A stretch of 37,995 nucleotides of DNA from Gammaproteobacteria bacterium (GCA_030066665.1 JASJBD010000046.1:1-37995); one strand, 5' to 3'. Shown: positions 8,051 through 16,535, counted from the stretch's first letter. Translations and numbers: made by a program. The notes: generated from the letters alone by a model not told the origin.

Positions 8051-8443
8051 TCAGGGCATTTTGATCTGGCCGCCGCCTGGCGGCACCGCGCCACCGGGGA
8101 CGTCGGCGCCAGGAACGATTATCGACGAAGCAGCCTCGCGCCGTAATTCCTCCAGCCTTTGCATCGCTTCCTCGACAGCGATACTCGCGCTGTCCCCGAA
8201 CTTGTCGGCCGCGTCACCGAGCGAGGCGGCCGGGATTTCAAATGTCAGCGGCAATGGGCCGGCGCGCGTCATCAGCTGCGTCTGGCCAACAAAAACCACG
8301 CCGCGGCTGGCGTCGGTGTCGCCGTTATGATCCACGGGAGTCAGGCGTTGAATCGTCCCGACCCGACGATCCGTAAAGACCTCTTCCTTGTAGAGGCCAT
8401 CCTTTTCCATTCTGATTTCGATTTCGCCCTTGTCGGCGGCCAT
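8051..8443 (-). CDS. Conserved hypothetical protein preceding crtY
   Basis: 130 residues with no signal peptide or membrane segment. It resembles an uncharacterised proteobacterial family I recognise from KEEVFTDRRVGTIQRLTPV and VFVGQTQLMT, followed by LPLTFEIPA and an acidic helix (EEAMQRLEELRREAA). The Gly/Pro-rich tail (GADVPGGAVPPGGG) is probably disordered. The ATG at 8443 is chosen because the open frame further upstream runs over the divergent srkA gene. It is the promoter-proximal gene of the unit leading into crtY, with a 9-base gap. Whether it has any role in carotenoid synthesis is unknown; co-transcription is an inference from spacing only. Confidence 0.8.
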   Translation of the reverse strand: MAADKGEIEIRMEKDGLYKEEVFTDRRVGTIQRLTPVDHNGDTDASRGVVFVGQTQLMTRAGPLPLTFEIPAASLGDAADKFGDSASIAVEEAMQRLEELRREAASSIIVPGADVPGGAVPPGGGQIKMP

Positions 8444-8527
8444 GCGCCCGCTCCTGTTGGATTCCAATCCATAAGGGTAACAGCACGGGCGATCCCATGC
8501 GTACCGGGACCCGAGGCGTCTTGCCAG

Positions 8528-8536
8528 TGTTACACT
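8528..8536 (+). promoter_or_regulatory. Candidate extended -10 promoter for srkA
   Basis: TGTTACACT at 8528-8536 fits an extended -10 element (TG, one base, then TACACT). No good -35 is visible upstream. The srkA ATG is at 8561, giving a leader of about 18 bases. The 117-base gap (8444-8560) also has to serve the divergent hypothetical-crtYIB unit, for which no clear promoter was recognised. Confidence 0.4.
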
Positions 8537-8560
8537 CCGCGCCCGCCCGGAGTTGCGTCC

Positions 8561-9553
8561 ATGCCCGCTGATTCGAGCCTCGCCTACCAGGACCTCCAAC
8601 CTGAAGACATTCTGGGCGCAGTGGAGAGCCTCGGGTTTCGCCCCGACGGCCGGCTCCTGGCGCTGAACAGCTACGAAAACCGCGTCTACCGCGTCGGCCT
8701 CGAAGACGCAGCCCCGCTGGTCGTGAAGTTCTACCGGCCGGGCCGGTGGACGGATGCGGCGATTCTCGAGGAGCATGAGTTCGCCGCAGAACTCGCCGCC
8801 GACGGTGTACCCGTGGTAGATGCCCTGCGCGTCGCTGGTCAGACGCTCCAGCATCGCGGCGAGTTCCGCTTCGCCGTCTATCCGTGCCACGGCGGACGCG
8901 CACCAGAACTCGACGACATGCAGCTATTGCGACAACTCGGCCGCCTGGTCGCGCGCATTCATCTGCGCGGCGCGACCGGGGATTTCGACGCACGTCCTCA
9001 CATCGATCTGGCCAGTTTCGGCAACGCGTCGAGCCGGTACCTGCTTGAAGCCGGGTTCATTCCGGCGGAACTGCAGCCCGCATATGCGAGTACCTGCGAC
9101 GATTTGTTTGCCGGCATCCAGGCCTGCTATGAACGTGCTGACCATCCGCGGCACATCCGCCTTCACGGCGACTTTCATCCTGGCAACGTGCTCGTCCGTG
9201 ACGATCGCGTGCACATCGTCGACCTGGACGATGCCCGCATGGGACCGGTCGTGCAGGACCTGTGGATGTTCCTGTCGGGACCCCGATCGGAACAAACGCC
9301 ACAACTCGAGGAATTGCTGCGCGGTTACACCGAGTTCGCCCGCTTTGACGCGCGGCAATTGCACCTGGTAGAGGCCCTGCGGACGTTACGCATCCTGCAC
9401 TACGCGGCCTGGCTGGCCCGCCGCTGGACCGATCCAGCGTTCCGCATTGCGTTTCCGTGGTTCAACTCGAATCGCTACTGGGACGAACACATCCTGAGTC
9501 TGCGCGAGCAGGTCGCAGCCATGCAGGAAGAGCCGCTGCAGTGGCTCGAGTGA
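8561..9553 (+). CDS. srkA: Stress response serine/threonine kinase SrkA (YihE/RdoA)
   Basis: 330 residues, close to the E. coli SrkA length. A cytoplasmic kinase of the aminoglycoside-phosphotransferase/choline-kinase fold, linked in E. coli to survival of envelope and antibiotic stress. Visible elements: the glycine-poor N-lobe with NRVYRV and the ATP-binding Lys in VVKFYRP (K56), the catalytic loop HGDFHPGN (D204), and the metal-binding DLDDA (221-225) followed by GPVVQDLWM. The C-terminal FPWFNSNRYWDEH is typical of the YihE group. Start ATG at 8561; the longer open frame to 8159 lies over the divergent gene. The VOC-fold gene follows after 17 bases and may be co-transcribed. Confidence 0.93.
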   Translation: MPADSSLAYQDLQPEDILGAVESLGFRPDGRLLALNSYENRVYRVGLEDAAPLVVKFYRPGRWTDAAILEEHEFAAELAADGVPVVDALRVAGQTLQHRGEFRFAVYPCHGGRAPELDDMQLLRQLGRLVARIHLRGATGDFDARPHIDLASFGNASSRYLLEAGFIPAELQPAYASTCDDLFAGIQACYERADHPRHIRLHGDFHPGNVLVRDDRVHIVDLDDARMGPVVQDLWMFLSGPRSEQTPQLEELLRGYTEFARFDARQLHLVEALRTLRILHYAAWLARRWTDPAFRIAFPWFNSNRYWDEHILSLREQVAAMQEEPLQWLE

Positions 9554-9570
9554 CCTACGACTGAACGAGA

Positions 9571-10491
9571 GTGATTGCACGCATTCTCAGGGGTCTCGAG
9601 ATGGTCACCTGGTGTGTGGATGACCTTGGCGCCGCGATCGATGGCTGGTCCCGATATCTGGATTTCCATGTCATCGCTCGCGAAGAACTCGACGCGGGAG
9701 CGGCGAGCGCCTGGAACACACCGGCGGCAGCCAGTTGCCCGAGCGCGTTGCTCCAGCCGGCGAGCGGCGAACCGGTCTTCATGCGCTTTGTCGAAACCGG
9801 CGAGCGTTACGGCTTCGACCGACCGCTGACCAGCGGCTGGACCGCTGCCGAGTTGCTGGTCGAGGATCCCGATGCGCTGGCCGACAAACTCGTCGGCACG
9901 CCGTTTCGTCGGCTGGCCGGTCCCGGGGACCTGTTTCCCGGCCCGAAGGCGCCGCGCGCCATGCAAATGACCGGCCCGAACGGGGAGCTGCTTTATTTCA
10001 CGCGAATTCTGCCCGGCGGCAGTCGCTATGGCATGAAGCAGGCACGCGCCTTCGTTGACCGACCATTTATCGTGACCATCGCGGGCACTTCCATGGCCCG
10101 CATGAGCACCTTTTACGGCGAGCAACTCGGCATGCGCGTGATGGAGCCGATCTCATTCATCAACGGGATTCTCGCGCATGCCGCCAGCCTGCCGCCGGAT
10201 ACCATTTTCCCAACCGCGATTGCACCGATCCCCGGGCGCAAATTCCTGATCGAACTCGACGAGTGTCCGGCCAGCCTGCCATCGCGGCCCATCACAGCGG
10301 GTCTGCCACCGCCCGGCATGGCACTGGTCAGCTTCACCGTTGCAAACCTGGACGCAACGCGCCTGGACCTGCGCACGCCGCCGACGCGTATCGAGGCAGC
10401 GCCCTATGGCGGGCGCCGCGCCGCTGTGATTTCCGGTCCCGCCGGTGAATGGCTGGAGCTGATCGAGACGCCGGTCAGTGGTGAGTGGTGA
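9571..10491 (+). CDS. Two-domain VOC (glyoxalase/dioxygenase fold) protein
   Basis: 306 residues formed by two vicinal-oxygen-chelate modules: one from about residue 8 (MVTWCVDDLGAAIDGWSRYLDF) to 150, the other from about 165 (FIVTIAGTSMARMSTFYGEQLGM) to the end. Each module carries the family's start of strand plus helix, with the sequence pattern FYxxxLGM in the second. Metal ligands are not obvious: no His is seen in the usual place at the start of module 1, so a metal-free or altered member is possible. The start is GTG at 9571; ATG at 9601 would also keep the first module. It lies 17 bases after srkA. The substrate is unknown. Confidence 0.8.
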   Translation: MIARILRGLEMVTWCVDDLGAAIDGWSRYLDFHVIAREELDAGAASAWNTPAAASCPSALLQPASGEPVFMRFVETGERYGFDRPLTSGWTAAELLVEDPDALADKLVGTPFRRLAGPGDLFPGPKAPRAMQMTGPNGELLYFTRILPGGSRYGMKQARAFVDRPFIVTIAGTSMARMSTFYGEQLGMRVMEPISFINGILAHAASLPPDTIFPTAIAPIPGRKFLIELDECPASLPSRPITAGLPPPGMALVSFTVANLDATRLDLRTPPTRIEAAPYGGRRAAVISGPAGEWLELIETPVSGEW

Positions 10492-10512
10492 GTCGTGAGG
10501 CACATCACTCAC
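10481..10512. terminator. Hairpin at a convergent gene junction, possible bidirectional terminator
   Basis: GTGAGTGGTG (10481-10490) pairs with CATCACTCAC (10503-10512), a 10-bp stem with one G-T pair and a 12-base loop. The stem overlaps the ends of both the VOC gene and the converging DUF938 gene. No U-rich tract follows on either strand, so it may only protect the 3' ends or help stop transcription. Confidence 0.4.
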
Positions 10513-11089
10513 GCACCCAGACAAGCAGCTGGTTATTGGCCGGCATCGGGTGATCGGCGAGGATGGACAGTCCCTGCAAGCCAGCCAGTTCATTGACAGC
10601 CTCGAAATCGCGAATGCCACTTTCCGGATCCTGCAACTGCAGGGAGCGGTTGAAGGCTGCATTGCTGGGCGTGGTGAACTCGCCACCGTAACGAAACGGC
10701 CCGTAGACGCACAGGCAGCCACCCGCCTCCAGCACTTCACCGGTTCCAGAGAAAAACTCTCTCACTTCGCGCCAGGACATGATGTGCAGCGTGTTGGCGC
10801 TGAATACCGCGTCCACGGCCTGAATGGACCACGGCCGCTGCTTTACATCGAGCTCCACCGGCGGAAGACAATTGTCCAGCGCGGCCGATTCAATGCATGC
10901 GGCCAGCATTGCCAGGTAGTCGCGCCGGTCCGTTGCCTGCCAGGTCAGCCATGGCATGGCCGCGGCAAAATGCACCGCATGCTGACCGGTGCCGGAGCCG
11001 ATTTCCAGGACCCGTTGCCGACTCGCGAGCACCTCCTTGATGACGTCGAGAATCGGTCCCTTGTTGCGCTCCGCTGCCGCCGAAATCAT
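10505..11089 (-). CDS. DUF938 family SAM-dependent methyltransferase
   Basis: 194 residues, the normal size for DUF938 proteins. It starts with SAAAERNKGPIL, a characteristic DUF938 opening, followed by the SAM-binding motif I VLEIGSGTGQHAVHFA (about residues 27-42), then ATDRR, the motif FSANTLHIMSW and the substrate-side YGPFRYGG. The family is related to human METTL26; its substrate is not known. The gene stands alone on its strand, with its 3' end converging on the VOC gene and its 5' end 124 bases from the divergent small four-cysteine gene. Confidence 0.9.
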   Translation of the reverse strand: MISAAAERNKGPILDVIKEVLASRQRVLEIGSGTGQHAVHFAAAMPWLTWQATDRRDYLAMLAACIESAALDNCLPPVELDVKQRPWSIQAVDAVFSANTLHIMSWREVREFFSGTGEVLEAGGCLCVYGPFRYGGEFTTPSNAAFNRSLQLQDPESGIRDFEAVNELAGLQGLSILADHPMPANNQLLVWVRE

Positions 11090-11213
11090 TGGCCCACTCG
11101 TGTTGCTGGTGACCCGCGCATTCTATCGGGCGACCAGTCCGTGATTGCCAGTCTCAAGTTATGGCCAACGCTGCCGATATCACCAAGGCAAGCACGTCGT
11201 GGGGAGACGCGGG

Positions 11214-11594
11214 ATGGCATTCGATCTGGGGAACACGAACGACCCTGGCCTGATGGCCTTCATCAGTCAACTGGTGGAGGACTCGAGCCTGTCGCCGGCC
11301 GAGGACGAGGTCGCGCGCGCGGCCCTCGACCAAGGCATCGATGCGCTTTCCACCGAGGATCGCGGGCGGCTCGAGAGCAGCGTGATCGAACCTTACCTTG
11401 GTGACTGCGAAGCCTGCGGCACGACACCGGCGTGGGAACAGGTCCTGATGGTGTACGACACCGGTCTGTGCGCGACGTGCTTCGACAAGCTCGAAGGCGC
11501 CGACACACTCGGTGTGCGACCGGAGTGGATGCCGCTCGTCACCACACCGGACGAGGATGAAGACGCCCCCGAGCCGGTGCCGGCGCCGCTTTAG
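11214..11594 (+). CDS. Small acidic protein with a CxxC-CxxC zinc-ribbon-like element
   Basis: 126 residues, no signal peptide. Residues about 1-60 are predicted helical and acidic (AFISQLVEDSSLSPAEDEVA). Around residue 65 lies CEAC, followed 18 residues later by CATC, which fits a four-cysteine zinc or iron site. The C-terminus is rich in Asp, Glu and Pro (TPDEDEDAPEPVPAPL) and is probably disordered. The start is the ATG at 11214, preceded by GGGAGACGCGGG; the open frame also runs upstream to 11145 but without a better start. I do not recognise the family. A DNA-, RNA- or protein-binding adaptor is plausible but unproven. Confidence 0.72.
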   Translation: MAFDLGNTNDPGLMAFISQLVEDSSLSPAEDEVARAALDQGIDALSTEDRGRLESSVIEPYLGDCEACGTTPAWEQVLMVYDTGLCATCFDKLEGADTLGVRPEWMPLVTTPDEDEDAPEPVPAPL

Positions 11595-11702
11595 TCCGCG
11601 CAATAAGCTCGCAACAAGCCAGACTACCGTGCGATTGCCGCCGCCGGTAACCCCCACGTATTGAGCTTCGCGCCCCGGGCACGAAGCGACTATGCTCTGC
11701 CA

Positions 11703-12749
11703 ATGCTCGCTCCCGGCAACCACATCTCCTACCCGCTCGATCGAACGAAGCCGGCCGACGGTGCGACACTCGAAGTGGCGCCCGGTGTCCACTGGCTGCG
11801 CATGCCGTTGCCGTTCGTGTTAAACCACATCAATTTGTGGCTGCTTGCCGATGGAGACGGCTGGACGCTCGTCGACACGGGCATCCGGTCCCGCAAGACG
11901 CAGGAAATCTGGGAGCAGGTGTTGCAGCGAGACATCGGCGGCAAGCCGGTGCGCCGGATTATCGTGACGCATCTGCATCCGGATCACGCCGGCCTGGCGG
12001 GCTGGTTGTGCGAAAGACTCGGGGCGGAGCTATGGATGACGCGCGAGGAATACCTGTTGGCGCGCGTTCTCGCCAGCGACCGGCCGCCGCCGCCAGAATC
12101 GGCCCGGCAGTTTTTCCAGGCTGCCGGCATGACGGCCGAGCAGCTGGAACGCTACGCCAGCCATTACGGCCAATACGCCCAGGTCGTGTCGGACCTGCCC
12201 CTGAGCTACCGCCGTTTGCAGCAAGACGAGGAACTCCAGATCGGCGCCAACCGCTGGCGCGTCGTCATCGGTCGCGGCCATTCACCGGAGCACGCCTGCC
12301 TCTATTGCGAGTCGCTCGGCCTGCTGATCGCAGGCGACCAGGTACTACCCACGATTTCACCGAACATCGGGGTGTGGCCGACCGAACCGCACGCCAACCC
12401 GCTCGCGGATTGGCTGGAGTCCTGTCGCCGCCTGCCCGTGCAGATTCCGGACAGCGTACTGGTCCTGCCCGCGCATGGCCGACCCTTTCATGGCCTGAAA
12501 CCTCGCCTGGCAGCGTTGATCGAGGAACACGAGTCCGGCTTGCAGCGATTGCGCGGGCTGTGTGCGGAACCGAAACGGGTGGTCGACGTGTTCGAGGCGC
12601 TGTTTCGCGGCGCGGTCACGAGCGGGAACCTGATCATGGCAATCGGCGAATCGGTCGCCCATTTACGCTACCTGCAGGCGGAAAACGAAGTGACGGTGAA
12701 GCGCGATGCCAACGGCGTCGACTGGTACCAGTCGCAGCGGACCTACTGA
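11703..12749 (+). CDS. MBL-fold metallohydrolase
   Basis: 348 residues of the metallo-beta-lactamase superfamily. The first metal motif is THLHPDHAG (H90, H92, D94, H95), the third ligand His is in GRGHSPEHACLY, the bridging Asp in IAGDQVLP, and the last His in LPAHGRPF. A helical C-terminal region (about residues 265-330: LRGLCAEPKRVVDVFEALF) resembles that of LACTB2-like and other hydrolases with a winged-helix-type tail. Likely a thioester, lactone or phosphodiester hydrolase; the substrate is open. The start is the ATG at 11703, in a 108-base gap. The 3' end overlaps the converging GST gene by 7 bases. Confidence 0.9.
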   Translation: MLAPGNHISYPLDRTKPADGATLEVAPGVHWLRMPLPFVLNHINLWLLADGDGWTLVDTGIRSRKTQEIWEQVLQRDIGGKPVRRIIVTHLHPDHAGLAGWLCERLGAELWMTREEYLLARVLASDRPPPPESARQFFQAAGMTAEQLERYASHYGQYAQVVSDLPLSYRRLQQDEELQIGANRWRVVIGRGHSPEHACLYCESLGLLIAGDQVLPTISPNIGVWPTEPHANPLADWLESCRRLPVQIPDSVLVLPAHGRPFHGLKPRLAALIEEHESGLQRLRGLCAEPKRVVDVFEALFRGAVTSGNLIMAIGESVAHLRYLQAENEVTVKRDANGVDWYQSQRTY

Positions 12750-13417
12750 CCCGTCACGCGCGGCGCCATATATTTCATGAAACCATCGACGGCGGCGCCA
12801 TATTCATCGACGGTCATGCTGCAGATCTCGTGTCCCTGAATTGCCTGCCACCACGTCGCGAGGCGACCACCGTTCGCGGTCGGATCGGATACCTCATCGA
12901 AGTTCGCGAAGACGACTTTTTTCAGCAACATCATGTAAGGCGCAGCCGAACAATCGCCGAGCGTGGGTCCACCGGCGACACAGAACGGGCCTGATCCCAT
13001 GAAATGCTTCAGGTAACCAAATCCTTTCTGCAGCGCCGTGGCCGTCTCGTCGACGATCGCCTGGTCCCGATTGGCTGGATTGAGCTGGCGGAAAAACGTA
13101 CTCGTGTGCGGCGCGATGTACAGGTCTACGATCCGCGATATCAGTCGCGAGGTCGCCCGCTCGAGCGGTGCGCCGGGAAGACCCGGCCGGCCCTCACCAA
13201 GATCTTCCAGGTATTCACAGATTACTTCGGATTCGGCGATGCACTGGCCGTCGACATCGAGACTCGGGATCTTGCCGATCGGGTTGATCGCGCGATACTC
13301 ATCCGACGCCGGTGAATCGCCGGGGATGCCAGCCAGCTCGAGCTCGATCCCCTTGAGCCGGGCGAGCATAAGAACGCGGGTCACGTAGGGGGAAGCAAGG
13401 GCGCCATAGAGTTTCAT
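12743..13417 (-). CDS. Glutathione S-transferase family protein
   Basis: 224 residues. The N-terminal thioredoxin-fold domain (about 1-80) begins MKLYGALASPYVTRV, with a Ser at residue 9 that could activate the thiol, the cis-Pro motif GKIPSL and the glutathione gamma-glutamyl-binding ES in CIAESEVICEYLED. The C-terminal helical domain (about 90-210) includes GPFCVAGGPTLGDCSAAPYMML, where the capping Asp is present. Cytosolic. Likely detoxification of electrophiles; substrate unknown. The start at 13417 is preceded by CAGGAGC, a good ribosome binding site; the longer frame to 13660 overlaps the divergent LLM gene and is rejected. Confidence 0.93.
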   Translation of the reverse strand: MKLYGALASPYVTRVLMLARLKGIELELAGIPGDSPASDEYRAINPIGKIPSLDVDGQCIAESEVICEYLEDLGEGRPGLPGAPLERATSRLISRIVDLYIAPHTSTFFRQLNPANRDQAIVDETATALQKGFGYLKHFMGSGPFCVAGGPTLGDCSAAPYMMLLKKVVFANFDEVSDPTANGGRLATWWQAIQGHEICSMTVDEYGAAVDGFMKYMAPRVTGQ

Positions 13418-13491
13418 TGGATGCTCCTGTTGTTGATTGTTCCGCAAACGGCAGGTTCCTGCTGGAGCGAATGGTCGGCGAACTGCGCCGA

Positions 13492-13527
13492 CCGGGTCAA
13501 ACCCGGCAGCCAGGCAGCGTCTATAAT
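13492..13527 (+). promoter_or_regulatory. Promoter with perfect -10 and a palindrome, upstream of the LLM oxidoreductase
   Basis: A perfect -10 box TATAAT lies at 13522-13527. No consensus -35 is present at the right distance. Instead CCGGGTCAAACCCGG (13492-13506), a 6-bp perfect palindrome with a 3-base centre, covers the -35 region. That is a plausible operator or activator site. Transcription would start near 13534, leaving about 23 bases before the GTG at 13557. Confidence 0.5.
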
Positions 13528-13556
13528 GCGCGGCTACCCAAAGCCGCGGGGTTGCC

Positions 13557-14642
13557 GTGGACGTAGACATCATCCTCGAGTGCGATGTGCCGCCGGCGCA
13601 GGTTGCCGAACTGGCGGTGGTCGCCGAACAACTCGGTATCCGGGCGCTGTGGTCATCCAATTACCATCAAAACTGGGATGCGTTCATGACGCTGATGCCG
13701 GCAGCGGCAGCAACGTCCCGGATCATGCTCGGCGCGCTCGCGATCAGTCCCTGGGAACTGCATCCGTTGAAGATGGCCAACTCCGCCCTGACGCTGAACG
13801 AGGCGTCGAATGGTCGCGGCATGGTCGCGATATCCGGCGGGGGCGGCGTGCTGGGCGCACTCGGCTGGAAAATTTCACCCAATGCGCCACTTTGGCCGGC
13901 CGCGGACCCGGTTAGCGGCGCGCGCTATCCGGAGCGTCGCGTACGGGGCGTGCGCGAGTGTATCGACATCCTGAAGCAGGCTCGCTCCGGAAAACTGTCC
14001 TGGCCGTACGAGGGGCAGGTATTCCAGGTGACGCGACCCTTCCAGATGGACTGGGCGAAGGCCGCCGGCCCGGTCATTTATGGGTGCTGCAGCGGACCGC
14101 AAATGATTCGTATGGGCGCCGCGCACGCCGATGCCATCCAGGTGAGCGACTTCACGGTCGACATGCTGCCGGCGGCGATGGACAACGTCAGGCGTGGCCT
14201 GGCGCGTCGCGCGGAACCGGCGGACGGCTTTCGGGTCGGCAATTTCTGGGCCTGGCATGTCAAACGGGACCGGGAGGTGTCGATGTACGAGGCGCGCCGG
14301 GAACTGATCTGGCGCGGTGCCGTGGCCGCGAAACACGCGCATGAGCTGCGCCCATTTTGCCAGGATGACGAAGAAGTGAAACTCATCGTTGACAACTGGG
14401 ACAACTTTTTCAAGGCTTTCTGGACACGCAGCGGGCAGATTGACGGAGTGCCTGACGAGCTGGTGAATCGCCTCATCGCGGGCTTGTCGTCCGCGGGCGA
14501 TCTGAGCGACCTGGATCGGGAGCTCGAGCGCGTTCGGCAGTTCGCCGACAGTGGCTTGACCGAGCTGTCGCTGCGCTTGTTCGACGACCCGCTGGATGGC
14601 CTGCAGATGATTGGCGAGCACGTTTTGCCAGTCTTGCATTGA
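13557..14642 (+). CDS. LLM-class (luciferase-like) flavin-dependent oxidoreductase
   Basis: 361 residues with the bacterial-luciferase TIM-barrel pattern: VAELAVVAEQLGIRALWSSN near the N-terminus, IMLGALAISPWELHPLKMA, the flavin-binding region GRGMVAISGGGG, then RRVRGVRECIDILKQ and AGPVIYGCCSGPQMIRMGAAHAD. Members use reduced FMN or F420; which one applies here is not clear. The start used is GTG at 13557, with a perfect -10 box 30 bases upstream; no alternative ATG keeps the first beta-strand. The stop TGA overlaps the ATG of the following exported protein (TGATG), so the two are likely translated together. Substrate unknown. Confidence 0.88.
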   Translation: MDVDIILECDVPPAQVAELAVVAEQLGIRALWSSNYHQNWDAFMTLMPAAAATSRIMLGALAISPWELHPLKMANSALTLNEASNGRGMVAISGGGGVLGALGWKISPNAPLWPAADPVSGARYPERRVRGVRECIDILKQARSGKLSWPYEGQVFQVTRPFQMDWAKAAGPVIYGCCSGPQMIRMGAAHADAIQVSDFTVDMLPAAMDNVRRGLARRAEPADGFRVGNFWAWHVKRDREVSMYEARRELIWRGAVAAKHAHELRPFCQDDEEVKLIVDNWDNFFKAFWTRSGQIDGVPDELVNRLIAGLSSAGDLSDLDRELERVRQFADSGLTELSLRLFDDPLDGLQMIGEHVLPVLH

Positions 14643-15187
14643 TGGGACTAGAGATGATGGCATTGCTCGACCGACGGATTGCGCTGCTACTCCTGCTGTG
14701 TCTCGCGGCGCCGGTCACGCTGGCGTCGGACGATCCCGGAGTGCCCGCGGCGCTCTACGATCAATACGCGCGTCCGGTGGGCTTGACGACGGCCGCCGGT
14801 GAAGTACAGGTCGCAATCGTCGTGTCAGCCAAGCGCCTCCGGCGCATCAAGCCGTGGGAAGTCGCGTTGCGGGACCGGTTCCCCGAGTTGGTAATCGTCC
14901 GCATCGCCGATATCCCGGGTGCGAACGCTGTTTACGAGAAGGTTGCCGCGACGCTGCGCAAGCGTCTGCCGGCCGATGTCGGTGTCGGTATCGACCTGGA
15001 ACGCAGTTGGGCCCAGCGCTTCGAACTGGATACCCAGGTTCCCAACATTTTGCTGTTCGACCACCATGGTGAACTGATCGCCCGGCACGCCGGGATGTAC
15101 AAGCGTGATCTGTTTCCACCACTGGAAGCCGACGTGGCCGCGGCTCTGGATGAGCAGCCGGCCGCCCGGGTGGCAACCGCGCAGTAA
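14642..15187 (+). CDS. Secreted thioredoxin-fold-like protein of unknown function
   Basis: About 181 residues. The N-terminus has a signal peptide: a charged region ending in DRR, a hydrophobic core (IALLLLLCLAAPVTL) and a likely cut after ALA-type LAS near residue 29. The mature part (VAIVVSAKRLRRIKPWE, then VPNILLFDHHGELIARHAG) resembles a thioredoxin-like fold with strand-helix order and a proline before ILLF, but without a CxxC pair, so thiol exchange is unlikely. The ATG at 14642 overlaps the stop of the LLM gene; ATG at 14654 is also possible. It may bind or hand over a ligand or protein in the periplasm. The fold is inferred, the function unknown. Confidence 0.8.
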   Translation: MGLEMMALLDRRIALLLLLCLAAPVTLASDDPGVPAALYDQYARPVGLTTAAGEVQVAIVVSAKRLRRIKPWEVALRDRFPELVIVRIADIPGANAVYEKVAATLRKRLPADVGVGIDLERSWAQRFELDTQVPNILLFDHHGELIARHAGMYKRDLFPPLEADVAAALDEQPAARVATAQ

Positions 15188-15205
15188 TAGACTCGTGTTG
15201 GCGGT

Positions 15206-16525
15206 CTAGTTGGCTGCAGACCGGGCGCGGATTTCCTTCTGGATGACTTTCTCCGGCGGATGCGCCGCCGTAACCTGCCCGCGCGAGCCGTGCACGCGCA
15301 CCTGCGCGATCCAATTGGCCGCCAACCAGGCCAGCAACGCCGTGCCGAACATCGCGCCGACCGGCGCCGCTATCTCAATCAATGAGTCCTGTCGCCAGAA
15401 GATGCCACTGTAGGCTTCCAGTGCCCACGTGTTCGGCGTTAGCCAGCCGACTTTTTGCAGGGCTTCCGGCATGAATATCCGTGGCACCATGCTGCCGCCC
15501 AACGCCGACACGACGAGAATCGCCGTATTTGCAATGGTTTGTGCCTGGCGCCGGGTCCGACAGGCTGTCGCCAATAACATGGCGAGACCGGCAGCGGTGC
15601 AGGAAGCAACCACGGTGACAACGAACCAGGGCAGCACGTGGCTCGGCAGATCCAGGCCATAGCCCAGCCACGCGACCACGAAGATCACGCCGACCTGCAA
15701 GACCCCCTGCAACACCAGGTACAGAAATTTGCCGTTGACCAGCACGGCGATACCGCCCGGACCCGCCAGCACGCGGTCAAGTACGCCGGACTCCTGTTCT
15801 TCCAGCAGCGATACGGCGCCATGGACCGACGCAAACAGCAGGAACATGAAGGCGACGGCACCGGCGGAATACGCCACGAGGTTGAGCTCGCCACCGTCGC
15901 CCGCGACTTCGTCATACGCGAGCATATCCTCGAAGGACCAGCCGGTGCTGCGACCGGCCTCCGCGTCGGCGCGCATTTCCGTCAGGCCGTCATCGACTTC
16001 GGCACGCTGTTCCTCGGTCAGGCTGAGGAACTGGTTCTCCAGCTCCTCGACGACACTACCCATCGCGACATCCGGCAGCCCGCCGAAATAGGCCTGGCGG
16101 ATCTGGCCCGTGAGCATCGGCACTGCAACGGCTTTGGCCGGGTCGCTGACAATGACTATGGGCTCTGGCCCAAACCCGCCGGGGGAGTCCAGTGGATCGG
16201 CGTCCGCCGGCAGCAACAGACCCACGTCTGCGACGCCGTTGCGAACCATTTTCCTGAGCATTTCCCGGTCCGCGTCGCCGGCGTTGTCGAGGCGCGTCAC
16301 GCGCAGGTTGGCTGAATCGTCGAGCGCGCTCAACAGTCGCGCCGAAGTCTCGTCGCGGACTTCATCGAGAACCGCGACATTCAGATTGAGGCTGTCGCCG
16401 GTCGTGGCCGTAAAGATCTCGGCCATGATGACGAAAAACACTGCAGGCAACACGAAACTCATCAACAAGGCGCCGCGATCGCGCAGCAGTCCCAGCAGCA
16501 TGGCTCTGAAAATCGCGATACTCAT
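15206..16525 (-). CDS. ABC-2 type transporter permease
   Basis: 439 residues. One transmembrane helix near residues 20-38 (LMSFVLPAVFFVIMAEIF), then a large soluble, probably periplasmic, domain of about 180 residues (NVAVLDEVRDE, VGLLLPADADPL), then five to six hydrophobic helices from about residue 225 onward (LVAYSAGAVAFMFLLFASVHG, VGVIFVVAWLGYGL, VVTVVASCTAAGLAMLL, TIANTAILVVSALGG). This layout is that of ABC-2 exporters of the YhhJ/DrrB kind. The start is the ATG at 16525, 10 bases after the stop of the ATPase gene, so the pair forms one transporter. Cargo unknown: such pairs export lipids, drugs or peptides. Its 3' end is 18 bases from the converging exported-protein gene. Confidence 0.9.
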   Translation of the reverse strand: MSIAIFRAMLLGLLRDRGALLMSFVLPAVFFVIMAEIFTATTGDSLNLNVAVLDEVRDETSARLLSALDDSANLRVTRLDNAGDADREMLRKMVRNGVADVGLLLPADADPLDSPGGFGPEPIVIVSDPAKAVAVPMLTGQIRQAYFGGLPDVAMGSVVEELENQFLSLTEEQRAEVDDGLTEMRADAEAGRSTGWSFEDMLAYDEVAGDGGELNLVAYSAGAVAFMFLLFASVHGAVSLLEEQESGVLDRVLAGPGGIAVLVNGKFLYLVLQGVLQVGVIFVVAWLGYGLDLPSHVLPWFVVTVVASCTAAGLAMLLATACRTRRQAQTIANTAILVVSALGGSMVPRIFMPEALQKVGWLTPNTWALEAYSGIFWRQDSLIEIAAPVGAMFGTALLAWLAANWIAQVRVHGSRGQVTAAHPPEKVIQKEIRARSAAN

Positions 16526-16535
16526 TCGGCACTCG

